A stretch of DNA of 64,000 nucleotides from Rubrivivax sp. (lineage in GTDB: Bacteria > Pseudomonadota > Gammaproteobacteria > Burkholderiales > Burkholderiaceae_C): NCBI GenBank assembly GCA_019635315.1, contig JAHBZT010000001.1:592001-656000 (forward strand), given 5' to 3'. The number at the start of each line of letters is the position of its first letter. The first letter of the stretch is position 1. Of the stretch, positions 43,449-51,555 are shown piece after piece. Below the pieces are notes generated by a model. The model had not been told where the DNA came from and did no database searches. It saw only the letters and a program-made list of their open reading frames with translations. The position numbers and the translations under genes are program-made.

Positions 43449-45188
43449 ATGAGCCTGAGCAAGCGCGAGTTCCTGCAGGTCATGGCCGCCGCGTCGGTCG
43501 CCGGCATGGCGCTCGGCCGCCACGCCGATGCCGATGCCAGCACCGCCGAGCAGGCGCTGTACGACCTGCCGCCGCTGGGCCGCGGCGCCGGCTTCGTGAG
43601 CCTGCTGCACATCACCGACTGCCACGCCCAGCTCAAGCCGATCTATTTCCGCGAGCCCAGCGTCAACCTCGGCGTCGGCGACATGCGCGGCAAGATGCCG
43701 CACCTGGTCGGCGAGCAGCTGCTGAAGGCCGCCGGCGTGAAGCCCGGCACCGCGCTGGCCCATGCCTACACCTTCCTCGACTTCGAGAAGGCCGCGCGCC
43801 GCTACGGCCGCGTCGGCGGCTTCGCACACCTGGCCACCCTGGTGCAGCGCATGAAGGCCAGCCGGCCCGGTGCGCTGCTGCTCGACGGCGGCGACACCTG
43901 GCAGGGCAGCGCGACGGCGCTGTGGACCAACGGCCAGGACATGGTCGACGCCTGCAAGGCGCTGACCGTGGACGTGATGACCGGGCACTGGGAATTCACG
44001 CTGGGCATGGACCGCGTGAAGGAGATCGTCGAGAAGGACTTCGCCGGCAAGGTGGACTTCGTCGCCCAGAACGTCAAGACCACCGACTTCGAGGACCCGG
44101 TCTTCAGGCCCTACGTGATCCGCGAGATCGCCGGCGTGCCGGTGGCCATCGTCGGCCAGGCCTTCCCGTACACGCCGATCGCCAACCCGCGCTACATGGT
44201 CGCCGACTGGACCTTCGGCATCCAGGACGAGAACATGCAGAAGGTGGTCGACGACGCGCGCGCCAAGGGCGCGCAGCTGGTCGTCGTCGTCAGCCACAAC
44301 GGCATGGACGTGGACCTGAAGATGGCCAGCCGCGTGCGCGGCATCGACGCCATCTTCGGCGGCCACACGCACGACGGCGTGCCGGTGGCGGTGCCGGTGA
44401 AGAACCCCGGCGGCACGACGCTGGTCACCAACGCCGGCAGCAACGGCAAGTTCCTCGGCGTGATGGACTTCGAGGTCAAGGGCGGCAAGGTCGCCAACTG
44501 GCGCTACCGGCTGCTGCCGGTCTTCGCGAACGTGCTCAAGGCCGACCCGGCGATGGACGCGCTGATCACCAAGGTCCGCGCGCCCTACGAGGCGAAGCTG
44601 GCCGAGAAGCTGGCCGTCACCGACGGCCTGCTGTACCGCCGCGGCAACTTCAACGGCAGCTGGGACCAGCTGCTGTGCGACGCGATGATGGAGGTGCAGG
44701 GCGCCGACATCGCCTTCTCGCCCGGCTTCCGCTGGGGCACCAGCCTGCTGCCCGGCGACACCATCACGCGCGAGCTGATGATGGACCAGGTGGCCACCAC
44801 CTACAGCTACGCCACCGTGACCGAGATGTCCGGCGAGATGATCAAGACCGTGCTCGAGGACGTCTGCGACAACCTGTTCAACCCCGACCCCTACTACCAG
44901 CAGGGCGGCGACATGGTGCGCATCGGCGGCCTCACCTATGCCTGCGAGCCCGGCGCCGCGATGGGCCGGCGCATCCAGGACATGCGGCTCAAGGGCCAGC
45001 CGATCGAGGCGAACAAGACCTACAAGGTCGCCGGCTGGGCGCCGGTCGCCGAGGAGGCGCGCAACGCCGGCAACAAGATGATCTGGGACGTCGTGGAGCA
45101 GTGGCTGAAGTCCAAGGGCCGCGTCACGCCGCGCCAGCCGAACCTGCCGCGCCTGGTCGGCGTGCAGGGCAATCCGGGAGTCGCGTAG
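43449..45188 (+). CDS. soxB: SoxB, thiosulfohydrolase
   Basis: 579-aa periplasmic di-manganese enzyme of the 5'-nucleotidase family that hydrolyses the terminal sulfone of SoxY-bound thiosulfate to sulfate. The export signal has Lys-Arg in place of the twin arginine (SKREFLQVMAAASVAGMALG). Metal-site motifs are LHITDCHAQLKP, DGGDTWQGSATALWTNGQDM, GHWEFTLG, VVSHNGMDVD and FGGHTHDGVP. It follows a strong terminator, and its start codon abuts a palindrome, so it probably has separate control. Confidence 0.96.
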   Translation: MSLSKREFLQVMAAASVAGMALGRHADADASTAEQALYDLPPLGRGAGFVSLLHITDCHAQLKPIYFREPSVNLGVGDMRGKMPHLVGEQLLKAAGVKPGTALAHAYTFLDFEKAARRYGRVGGFAHLATLVQRMKASRPGALLLDGGDTWQGSATALWTNGQDMVDACKALTVDVMTGHWEFTLGMDRVKEIVEKDFAGKVDFVAQNVKTTDFEDPVFRPYVIREIAGVPVAIVGQAFPYTPIANPRYMVADWTFGIQDENMQKVVDDARAKGAQLVVVVSHNGMDVDLKMASRVRGIDAIFGGHTHDGVPVAVPVKNPGGTTLVTNAGSNGKFLGVMDFEVKGGKVANWRYRLLPVFANVLKADPAMDALITKVRAPYEAKLAEKLAVTDGLLYRRGNFNGSWDQLLCDAMMEVQGADIAFSPGFRWGTSLLPGDTITRELMMDQVATTYSYATVTEMSGEMIKTVLEDVCDNLFNPDPYYQQGGDMVRIGGLTYACEPGAAMGRRIQDMRLKGQPIEANKTYKVAGWAPVAEEARNAGNKMIWDVVEQWLKSKGRVTPRQPNLPRLVGVQGNPGVA

Positions 45189-45230
45189 GCCAAGGACCGC
45201 GCGCCCCACCATCGCCACAGGAGACAAGTC

Positions 45231-45647
45231 ATGGCCATCGTCCGCAGCATCCTGGTCGCCGCCGCCCTGGTGGCCGGCACCGCCGTCGCGCTCGCGCAGG
45301 ATCGCGTCGTCTACCACATCAACGACGCCGCGACGCAGGCGCTCGGCGGCCTGCGCAACGTCGGCAACCACCTCGACGTGGACCCGGGCGCGAAGATCAC
45401 CGTCGTCACGCATGCCAACGGCGTGGACTTCCTGATGGAAGGCGCCAAGGCGCCGAACGGCACGGCCTTCGCCGGCCTGGTGTCCGGCCTGAAGGCGCGC
45501 GGCGTGACTTTCGAGATCTGCGAGATCACGCTCAGGAACCGCAACCTGAAGAAGGAGCAGTTCGTGCTGGAGGCCGAGTTCACGCCCTCCGGCGTCGTGC
45601 GCCTGGCGAAGCTGCAGAAGGAAGGCGCCGCCTACATCAGACCCTGA
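45231..45647 (+). CDS. periplasmic DsrE-like protein
   Basis: 138-aa exported protein (signal MAIVRSILVAAALVAGTAVA, cleaved near LAQ) with a DsrE/DsrF-like fold: YHINDAATQALGGLRNVGNH, KITVVTHANGVDFLMEG, and a single conserved Cys in FEICEITLRNRNL that could carry a persulfide. Such proteins accompany sox genes and may act as sulfur carriers in the periplasm. AGGAG lies six bases upstream of the ATG, 42 bases after soxB. Confidence 0.87.
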   Translation: MAIVRSILVAAALVAGTAVALAQDRVVYHINDAATQALGGLRNVGNHLDVDPGAKITVVTHANGVDFLMEGAKAPNGTAFAGLVSGLKARGVTFEICEITLRNRNLKKEQFVLEAEFTPSGVVRLAKLQKEGAAYIRP

Positions 45648-45707
45648 CGGGTATCAAGGCGGACCGGGGCGCTCCCTTCTAGTCTTGGCGACAGGAGGGG
45701 TGCGCCC

Positions 45708-46802
45708 ATGGTTCTCGAGTCCCTGATCGAACGCATCGGCGAGCCGGCGGTGCTGGTCGGCGCCGGCCTCGTGATCGGCATCGCGTTCGGCTTCTTCGCG
45801 CAGCGCTCGCGCTTCTGCCTGCGCTCGGCGGTGATCGAATTCGCGCGCCGCCACCAGGGCGGCAAGCTGACGGTGTGGCTGTTCGCCTTCGCGACCGCCG
45901 TCGTCGCGACGCAGGCGCTGGTGCTGGCGGGCTGGTTCGACGCCTCGGACGCGCGCCAGATCGCCGCCCGCGGCAGCCTGTCGGGCGCCGCGGTCGGCGG
46001 CGCGCTGTTCGGCATCGGCATGATCCTGGCCCGCGGCTGCTCGAGCCGCCTGCTCGTGCTGGCGGCGCAGGGCAACCTGCGCTCGGTCATCACCGGGCTG
46101 ATCTTCGCCGTCACCGCGCAGGCCGCCTGGACCGGCGCGCTGTCGCCGCTGCGCGAGGCGATCAGCGGCTGGTGGACGGTGGACGGCGGTGCCACGCGCG
46201 ACCTCGTCGCCCGCACCGGCATCGGCCATGGCGGCGCGCTGCTGTTCGGCCTCGTCTGGCTGGCCGCGGCCGTTTTCTGGGCGCGCCGGCAGAAGGTGCC
46301 GGTCTGGGGCTGGGCCGGGGCGGTCGGCGTCGGCCTGGCGGTGACGGCGGCCTGGTGGGCGACCTATGCCGTCGCGCAGGCCTCGTTCGACCCGCATCCC
46401 ATCCACTCGATCAGCTTCACCGGCCCGTCGGCCGAGGTGCTGACGCGCGTGCTCTTCGTCAGCGAGCGGCCGCCCGGCTTCGACCTCGGCCTGATGCCCG
46501 GCGTCTTCATCGGCTCCTTCATCGCCGCGGCGCTGTACCGCGAACTGAAGCTCGAGGGCTTCAGCAGCGGCGCCGGCATGCGCCGCTACATCGCCGGCGC
46601 GCTGCTGATGGGTTTCGGCGGCATGACCGCCGGCGGCTGCGCGGTCGGCGCCGGGCTGTCGGGCGCGGCCGTCTTCACGATCACCGCCTGGGTCAGCCTG
46701 AGCGCGATGTGGGCCGCCGCGGCGCTCACCGACCGCCTCGTCGACCAGCGCCCCCAGGGTGCGCTGGACCAGCCCGTGCCCGGCCTGCCCGCCACCGCCT
46801 GA
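45708..46802 (+). CDS. YeeE/YedE (TsuA-like) sulfur-compound transporter
   Basis: 364-aa membrane protein with about nine helices. The three conserved cysteine motifs of thiosulfate transporters are present: RFCLRSA, LARGCSSRLL and GGCAVGAGLSGA. It probably imports thiosulfate or another sulfane compound; in the sox setting it may also return sulfur to the cytoplasm. GGAGGGG precedes the ATG. It follows the DsrE-like gene by 60 bases and is probably co-transcribed. Confidence 0.88.
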   Translation: MVLESLIERIGEPAVLVGAGLVIGIAFGFFAQRSRFCLRSAVIEFARRHQGGKLTVWLFAFATAVVATQALVLAGWFDASDARQIAARGSLSGAAVGGALFGIGMILARGCSSRLLVLAAQGNLRSVITGLIFAVTAQAAWTGALSPLREAISGWWTVDGGATRDLVARTGIGHGGALLFGLVWLAAAVFWARRQKVPVWGWAGAVGVGLAVTAAWWATYAVAQASFDPHPIHSISFTGPSAEVLTRVLFVSERPPGFDLGLMPGVFIGSFIAAALYRELKLEGFSSGAGMRRYIAGALLMGFGGMTAGGCAVGAGLSGAAVFTITAWVSLSAMWAAAALTDRLVDQRPQGALDQPVPGLPATA

Positions 46803-46875
46803 AGACCGCGGCCGAAACTTCCACCCGACCCGCCGGCTCGAAACCGCCGCCCGCCTCCCTGCCGTCGAACGCGCC

Positions 46876-47481
46876 ATGCCCAAGCTGCCTGCCCTCGCCC
46901 TGTCCGCGCTGATCGCCGCCGCCGCGGCCACCGGGGCCCGTGCCGACGAGATGGCGCGCGCCATCGAGATCGTGCAGGGCAAGTGCTTCATTTGCCATGG
47001 CGTCGACGGCGAGAGTGCGAGCCCGATCTTTCCGCGCCTGGCCGGCCAGAACGAGGCCTATGTCGTGCGCCAGCTGCGCGACTACAAGAGCGGCAAGCGC
47101 GTCAGCAGCGCGATGCAGCCGATGGTGGCCGACCTCGACGATGCCGACTTCACGGCGCTGGGGCGCTATTTCGCGAGCCGGCCGACCCATGTGCACCAGG
47201 TCGAGGACACCGAGCTGGCGCAGGTCGGGGCCTACATCTACAAGCACGGCAACCGCTATTCCGGCGTGGCGGCCTGCGCCAGCTGCCACGGTCCCAGCGG
47301 CTACGGCACCAACCTGCTGCCGCGCCTGGCCGGCCAGCACGCGCAGTACACCGAGAAGCAGATCAAGGAATTCAACTCGCGCGCGCGCACCAACGACAAC
47401 ATGGTGATGCACACGGTGGCCTCCAAGCTGACCGAACTGGAGACCAAGGCCGTCGCGGCCTACCTGGCCGGGCTGAAGTAG
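46876..47481 (+). CDS. diheme cytochrome c4-like protein
   Basis: 201-aa exported cytochrome with tandem class-I domains, each with one haem site: CFICH (about residue 36) and CASCH (about residue 137). Repeated FPRLAGQNEAYVVRQLRDYK and LPRLAGQHAQYTEKQIKEF segments are typical of cytochrome c4. It probably passes electrons from SoxAX, SoxCD or flavocytochrome c to terminal oxidases or the reaction centre. It starts 73 bases after the transporter gene and is the last plus-strand gene of the island's first half. Confidence 0.9.
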   Translation: MPKLPALALSALIAAAAATGARADEMARAIEIVQGKCFICHGVDGESASPIFPRLAGQNEAYVVRQLRDYKSGKRVSSAMQPMVADLDDADFTALGRYFASRPTHVHQVEDTELAQVGAYIYKHGNRYSGVAACASCHGPSGYGTNLLPRLAGQHAQYTEKQIKEFNSRARTNDNMVMHTVASKLTELETKAVAAYLAGLK

Positions 47482-47540
47482 GCGGCCCGGAAGGACGCGT
47501 GCCCCGGGGGCGCCGGGGCACGCCGCGGCAAACCGGCGTT

Positions 47541-47572
47541 CAGGCTGCCAGCATGTCGGCCCGGATGTTGTG
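47541..47572 (-). pseudogene. duplicated 3' end of fccB
   Basis: On the minus strand this short segment reads Asn-Ile-Arg-Ala-Asp-Met-Leu-Ala-Ala-stop. It duplicates the last nine residues and stop of the intact FccB (Asn-Ile-Trp-Ala-Asp-Met-Leu-Ala-Ala), with 23 of 25 bases the same in the core. It lies about 200 bases beyond the real gene end, separated by the two 66-bp repeats. It looks like a remnant of a local duplication or a long target-site duplication. Confidence 0.6.
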
Positions 47573-47632
47573 GTTCCGGCCGCCGCCTGCGGCGGGTTCA
47601 CGTCGCTGCGCGACGTGAGCCTTCACCGCAAC
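47567..47632 (+). repeat. 66-bp palindromic repeat, copy 1
   Basis: Begins GTTGTGGTTCCGG and ends CTTCACCGCAAC. It has two stems: CCGCCGC-CT-GCGGCGG and TCACGTCGC-TGC-GCGACGTGA. Copy 2 at 47668-47733 differs at two positions only. It lies between the convergent cytochrome c4-like and fccB genes, where it could act as a bidirectional terminator. Confidence 0.75.
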
Positions 47633-47667
47633 GCGGCGCGCATCCACCGCCCGCTGTCGCGCGGCGC

Positions 47668-47733
47668 GTTGTGGTTCCGGCCGCCGCCTGCGGCGGCTTC
47701 ACGTCGCTACGCGACGTGAGCCTTCACCGCAAC
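47668..47733 (+). repeat. 66-bp palindromic repeat, copy 2
   Basis: Second copy, 64 of 66 bases identical to 47567-47632; the changes fall at the junction of the two stems and in a loop, so both hairpins are preserved. It ends eight bases before the fccB stop codon. The 35-base spacer between copies has no clear content. Confidence 0.75.
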
Positions 47734-47741
47734 CTGCGCGT

Positions 47742-49031
47742 CTACGCCGCCAGCATGTCCGCCCAGATGTTGTCCGCCCAGCTCAGCGCGTAGCGGCCCT
47801 CGATCTGGTTGGCGGCCGCCGAGACGCCGCCGGAGCCGGGCACCGTCTTGAAGGTGCGATCGGCGGCGTCGTACTGGTGCACGCTCGCCACGTGCACCAC
47901 GTCACGCGCGGTGACGAAGCTGTAGCAGGTGTTCATCACCACCGGCGTCGCGTTGACCGCCTCGCCCTTGAGCAGCTGGATGATGGCCGCCGCCGCCACC
48001 TTGGCCTGCTGGTTGGCCATGTGGCCGCTCTTGGGCATGGCCGGCGCGCTCATCGTCGAGTCGCCCAGCACGTGGATGCCCGGCACCGCGGTGGACTCCA
48101 GCGTCATCCAGTTGACGCCGACCCAGCGGTTGTTCATGTTGACGACGCCGGCCTTCACCGCGAGGTCCGCCGCGCGCTGCGGCGGCACCACGTTCAGCAC
48201 GTCGGCGCGCACGTCCTCGAACTCCAGCTTCGCGGTGGTGCCCGAGACCTCCTTCAGCACCGCGTTGCCGCGGTATTCGACGATGCCCTTGTAGTGGTCG
48301 TTCCAGGCCTTCTTGAACAACGGGCCCTTGGACGTGACGTCGGGGTTGGCGTCCAGCACCAGCACCTTGGAGCGCGGCTTGAACTGCTTGAAGTAGCTGG
48401 CCACCATGCAGGCGCGCTCGTAGGGCCCGGGCGGGCAGCGGTAGGGCGCGAGCGGGATCGACAGCGCGTAGACGCCGCCGTCGGGCATGGCCTCGAGCTG
48501 GCGGCGCAGCGCCACCGTCTGCGGGCCGGCCTTCCAGCTGTGGGCGACGCGGCCGCTGTCCAGTGCGGCCTGCAGGCCGCCGACCTGCTCGAGCATGAAG
48601 TCGATGCCCGGCGACAGCACCAGTCGGTCGTAGGGCAGCTCGGTGCCGCTGGCCAGCCGCACCTTCTTGCCGGCGGCGTCGATGGCGGTCACGTCGCCCT
48701 GCACGACCTTCACGCCCAGCGCCTTCAGGCCGTCGTAGCCGCGCGTGATGTCGGCCATCTGCTTGTGGCCGCCCAGCACCAGGTTGCTGATCGGGCAGGA
48801 GACGAAGCTGGTGTTGCGCTCGACCAGCGTCACGTCGACATTGCCGCCCCACATCTTCAGGTAGCGCGCGGCGGTGGCGCCGCCGTAGCCGCCGCCGACG
48901 ACGACGACGCGGCCGATGCTGGGGCCCGAGGGCGTGGCGGCGCAGCCGGCCAGGCCCAGCGTGGCCAGGCCGCCGAGGGTGGCGCCGGCGGTGAGCAGGC
49001 GGCGACGGGTCGGATCGTTCAGGGGGTTCAT
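47742..49031 (-). CDS. fccB: flavocytochrome c sulfide dehydrogenase, flavoprotein subunit (FccB/SoxF)
   Basis: 429-aa periplasmic FAD protein that oxidises sulfide and reduces the partner cytochrome. A Tat signal (DPTRRRLLTAGATLGGLATL) precedes the FAD motif VVVVGGGYGGATAARYLK. The redox-active cysteines of the family are seen in TSFVSCPISNLVLGG and the second Cys motif YRCPPGPYERAC; HVLGDSTMSAPAMPKSGHMA is the C-terminal FAD-binding part. It lies directly after the small cytochrome gene (11 bases). Its 3' end is partly duplicated downstream. Confidence 0.92.
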   Translation of the reverse strand: MNPLNDPTRRRLLTAGATLGGLATLGLAGCAATPSGPSIGRVVVVGGGYGGATAARYLKMWGGNVDVTLVERNTSFVSCPISNLVLGGHKQMADITRGYDGLKALGVKVVQGDVTAIDAAGKKVRLASGTELPYDRLVLSPGIDFMLEQVGGLQAALDSGRVAHSWKAGPQTVALRRQLEAMPDGGVYALSIPLAPYRCPPGPYERACMVASYFKQFKPRSKVLVLDANPDVTSKGPLFKKAWNDHYKGIVEYRGNAVLKEVSGTTAKLEFEDVRADVLNVVPPQRAADLAVKAGVVNMNNRWVGVNWMTLESTAVPGIHVLGDSTMSAPAMPKSGHMANQQAKVAAAAIIQLLKGEAVNATPVVMNTCYSFVTARDVVHVASVHQYDAADRTFKTVPGSGGVSAAANQIEGRYALSWADNIWADMLAA

Positions 49032-49042
49032 CGCGCGGCTCC

Positions 49043-49360
49043 TCACTTCTTGGGCTGCTGGGCGGCGAAGTAGCCGGCCACCAGGCGGATCTGTTCGTCG
49101 GTGTAGCCCTTGGCGATCTGGTGCATGATCGTCGCGGGCATCGCGCCGCTCTTGAAGTCGTTCATCATCGCGACGATCTTGTCGGCCTGCAGGCCGGCCA
49201 GCGGCTTCATGTCGCCGCGCGCATTGCCGTTGGTGCCGTGGCAGTTGGCGCAGGTCGCGGCCAAGTTGCGCGCCAGGTTGATGTCCTGGGCCAGGACGGG
49301 CGGGGCGGCCAGGGTGGCCAGGGCCAGCGCCGCGGGCGCCATGCGCAGAGGTCGGATCAT
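49043..49360 (-). CDS. fccA: monohaem cytochrome c, FccA-like
   Basis: 105-aa exported cytochrome c (signal MIRPLRMAPAALALATLAAP, cleaved near VLAQ) with one haem motif, CANCHG, and axial-Met region GAMPATIMHQIAKGY. It is probably the electron-accepting subunit of the FccB flavoprotein encoded next. ATG 49360 is preceded by AAGGAG. The upstream gap (49361-49469) is a divergent promoter region shared with the metallo-hydrolase gene and contains AT-rich TAATATCACCATATG. Confidence 0.88.
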   Translation of the reverse strand: MIRPLRMAPAALALATLAAPPVLAQDINLARNLAATCANCHGTNGNARGDMKPLAGLQADKIVAMMNDFKSGAMPATIMHQIAKGYTDEQIRLVAGYFAAQQPKK

Positions 49361-49469
49361 CGTCGTCTCCTTGGTTGGTCCCGGTCCATTGTGGTCCACC
49401 CCCGCGCGCGGGCATAGGGGTGAATCTCGCCCTTGCGCGCGCCGGGCCGCAGGCGTCTAATATCACCAT

Positions 49470-50450
49470 ATGCGAATGTATGGCTGCACGGCGTTGCGCG
49501 TAATCAAGCAAACCCTGCCTTCGGGCTGGCTGCTGTGGGCCGCGCTGCTGTGGGCCCTGCTGCCGGCCCCGGCCGCGGCGCAGGCCGTGCAACCCGAGGA
49601 GGTGGCGCCGGGCGTCTGGATGGTGCAGGGCGCCTCGGCGCTGGGCACGCCGGCCAACCGCAACTTCATCTCGAATGCGGCCTTCGTCGTGACGCCCGGC
49701 GGCGTGCTGGTCGTCGACGCGCTGGGCTCGCCGGCGCTGGCGCAGGAGCTGGTCGCGGCGATCCGGCGCATCACGCCGGCGCCGATCCGGTATGTCGTCG
49801 TGACCCACTACCACGCCGACCACATCTACGGCCTGCAGGTCTTCAAGGACCTGGGCGCCGAGGTCATCGCCCACCGCGACGGCCGCAGCTACCTGCAGTC
49901 CGAGACCGCCGCGCTGCGCCTGCAGGCCAGCCGCGAGGAGCTGGCGCCGTGGATCGACGCGAAGACGCGCCTCGTCGCGGCCGACCGCTGGATCGCCGAG
50001 ACCACGCGGCTCGCGGTCGGCGGCGTCGAGGTCGTGCTGCAGCCCGCGGGACCGGCGCACACGGCCGAGGACCTGGTCGTCTTCCTGCCGCAGCAGCGCG
50101 TGCTGATCGCCGGCGACCTGGTCTTCCGCGGCCGCATCCCCTTCGTCGGCCAGGCCGACAGCGGGCGCTGGATCGAGGCGCTGGACCGCCTGATCGGCTT
50201 CGACGCGACGCTCATCGTGCCCGGCCACGGCCCGGCCTCGCGCAGCGCCAGCGCCGACCTGCGGCTCACGCGCGACTACCTGCTGCACCTGCGCCAGACC
50301 ATGGGCGAGGCGGCGCACAACCTCGAGCCCTTCGAGGAGGCCTACGAGAAGGCCGACTGGTCGCGCTTCGAGCACCTGCCGCTGTTCCGCGCCGCCAACC
50401 GCATCAACGCCTACAACACCTACCTGCTGATGGAGCGCAGCGGACGATGA
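49470..50450 (+). CDS. SoxH-like metallo-beta-lactamase-fold hydrolase
   Basis: 326-aa exported protein with a zinc-binding His113-x-His115-x-Asp117-His118 (THYHADH) motif, later His ligands in GPAHTAED and Asp/His in LIAGDLVF and VPGHGPAS. The hydrophobic segment LLWAALLWALLPAPAAAQ serves as signal peptide. It resembles SoxH and related periplasmic MBL proteins found with sox genes; the substrate is unknown, perhaps a sulfur compound or cofactor. The start may be ATG 49470 or 49476. Its stop overlaps the next gene (ATGA). Confidence 0.83.
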   Translation: MRMYGCTALRVIKQTLPSGWLLWAALLWALLPAPAAAQAVQPEEVAPGVWMVQGASALGTPANRNFISNAAFVVTPGGVLVVDALGSPALAQELVAAIRRITPAPIRYVVVTHYHADHIYGLQVFKDLGAEVIAHRDGRSYLQSETAALRLQASREELAPWIDAKTRLVAADRWIAETTRLAVGGVEVVLQPAGPAHTAEDLVVFLPQQRVLIAGDLVFRGRIPFVGQADSGRWIEALDRLIGFDATLIVPGHGPASRSASADLRLTRDYLLHLRQTMGEAAHNLEPFEEAYEKADWSRFEHLPLFRAANRINAYNTYLLMERSGR

Positions 50451-50944
50451 AGCCCCTGACGCGCCGCCACCTGCTGGCCGCGGCGGCGGCCTGGCCGCTG
50501 GTGCCCGCGGCGGCACGCGCCGCCGCGCCGGCGCGCGGTGAACTCGTCGCGTGGCCCGAGGTGACGCTGCTCGACGGCAGCCGTTTCGGCGCCGCGCAGG
50601 CACGGGGGCGCGCGCTGGTCGTCGTCTTCTGGTCCACCAGCTGCCCCTTCTGCCGCCGCCACAACCAGCATGTCGAGAAGCTGCACCGCGCCGCCGCGGG
50701 GCGCGCGCTGACCGTGCTGGGCGTGGCGCGCGACCGCGATCCCGACACCGTGCGACGGCACCTGCAGTCGCATGGCCTGAGCTTCCCGGTGACGCAGGAC
50801 TACGCCGCGCTCGCCACCGCGCTGAGCCGGCGCAACATGATCCCGCTGACCGTCACGGTGGACCGCCAGGGCCGGCTCGGCCAGGTCATCCCGGGCGAGA
50901 TGTTCGAGGACGACGTGCTCGAACTGCTGGCGCTGGCGGCATGA
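50447..50944 (+). CDS. SoxW/TlpA-like periplasmic thioredoxin
   Basis: 165-aa thioredoxin-fold protein with an active-site Cys66-Pro-Phe-Cys69 (STSCPFCRRH) and a Tat-like export signal (TRRHLLAAAAAWPLVPAAA). The cis-Pro region is NMIPLTVTVDRQG. It probably keeps SoxY or cytochrome cysteines reduced, the role proposed for SoxW. It is translationally coupled to the SoxH-like gene; the ArsR regulator follows 148 bases later. Confidence 0.87.
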   Translation: MKPLTRRHLLAAAAAWPLVPAAARAAAPARGELVAWPEVTLLDGSRFGAAQARGRALVVVFWSTSCPFCRRHNQHVEKLHRAAAGRALTVLGVARDRDPDTVRRHLQSHGLSFPVTQDYAALATALSRRNMIPLTVTVDRQGRLGQVIPGEMFEDDVLELLALAA

Positions 50945-51092
50945 TGCGGCGGCTTCGCCCCCCGACGTGCGGGCGCCGCCGCCCGCGGCCGCCCGCCTTC
51001 GCCACCGTGCCGCGGCACGACCACGACCATCCATCCGCCAGCCGGCCAGGGCCCGACAGCGCCGCCCGCCCGACCACCCCGTGAGGCCCCGC

Positions 51093-51497
51093 ATGAACGA
51101 CCCGCGCGCCACCCCCCTGCCCGCCGACGAGGACGGCGAACTGCCGGACGAGTCGGACCAGGTGTTCGCGTCCGCCGCCGAGCTGTTCCGCCTGCTCGCC
51201 ACGCCGATCCGGCTGAAGATCATCAGCGCGCTGTGCGGGCACGAGAAGAACGTCTCGCAGCTGCTGCACGAGATCGACACCACGCAGCCCAACATGAGCC
51301 AGCACCTGGCCACGCTGTACCGCGCCGGCGTGCTGGCGCGCCGGCGCGACGCGACGCAGATCTACTACCGCATCGGCAGCGAGCGCGCGGCCACGCTGTG
51401 CCGCGCGGTGTGCACGCAGATCGCGACCGAGATCGACGCCGGGCCCGAGCTGCCGGCGTCCGAGCGTCTGGTGCCGGCCAACGGCCTGCGCCCCTGA
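51093..51497 (+). CDS. ArsR-family regulator, SoxR/SqrR/BigR-like
   Basis: 134-aa winged-helix repressor. An acidic N-terminal arm precedes LFRLLATPIRLKIISALCG and the recognition helix TTQPNMSQHLATLYRAGVL; the wing is RRRDATQIYYRIG. Cysteines at 48 and 103/107 occupy the positions of the two reactive cysteines in SqrR/BigR, which form an intramolecular polysulfide bridge on exposure to persulfides and then leave DNA. That predicts sulfide/persulfide-induced sox and fcc genes. It is located at the end of the sulfur island, as soxR is in Paracoccus. Confidence 0.87.
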   Translation: MNDPRATPLPADEDGELPDESDQVFASAAELFRLLATPIRLKIISALCGHEKNVSQLLHEIDTTQPNMSQHLATLYRAGVLARRRDATQIYYRIGSERAATLCRAVCTQIATEIDAGPELPASERLVPANGLRP

Positions 51498-51555
51498 CGC
51501 GTCCTCGCGCCCCGGCCCAGCGCTCCGACCTGGAGCTCCGGCCTGGGACCCCAGC

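Noticed and set aside
50941-51084. 47-codon frame starting in an ATGA overlap with the SoxW-like stop and ending before the arsR start
   Set aside because: Arg/Pro-rich, no ribosome-binding site, no recognisable motif apart from HDHDH; more likely the untranslated gap.
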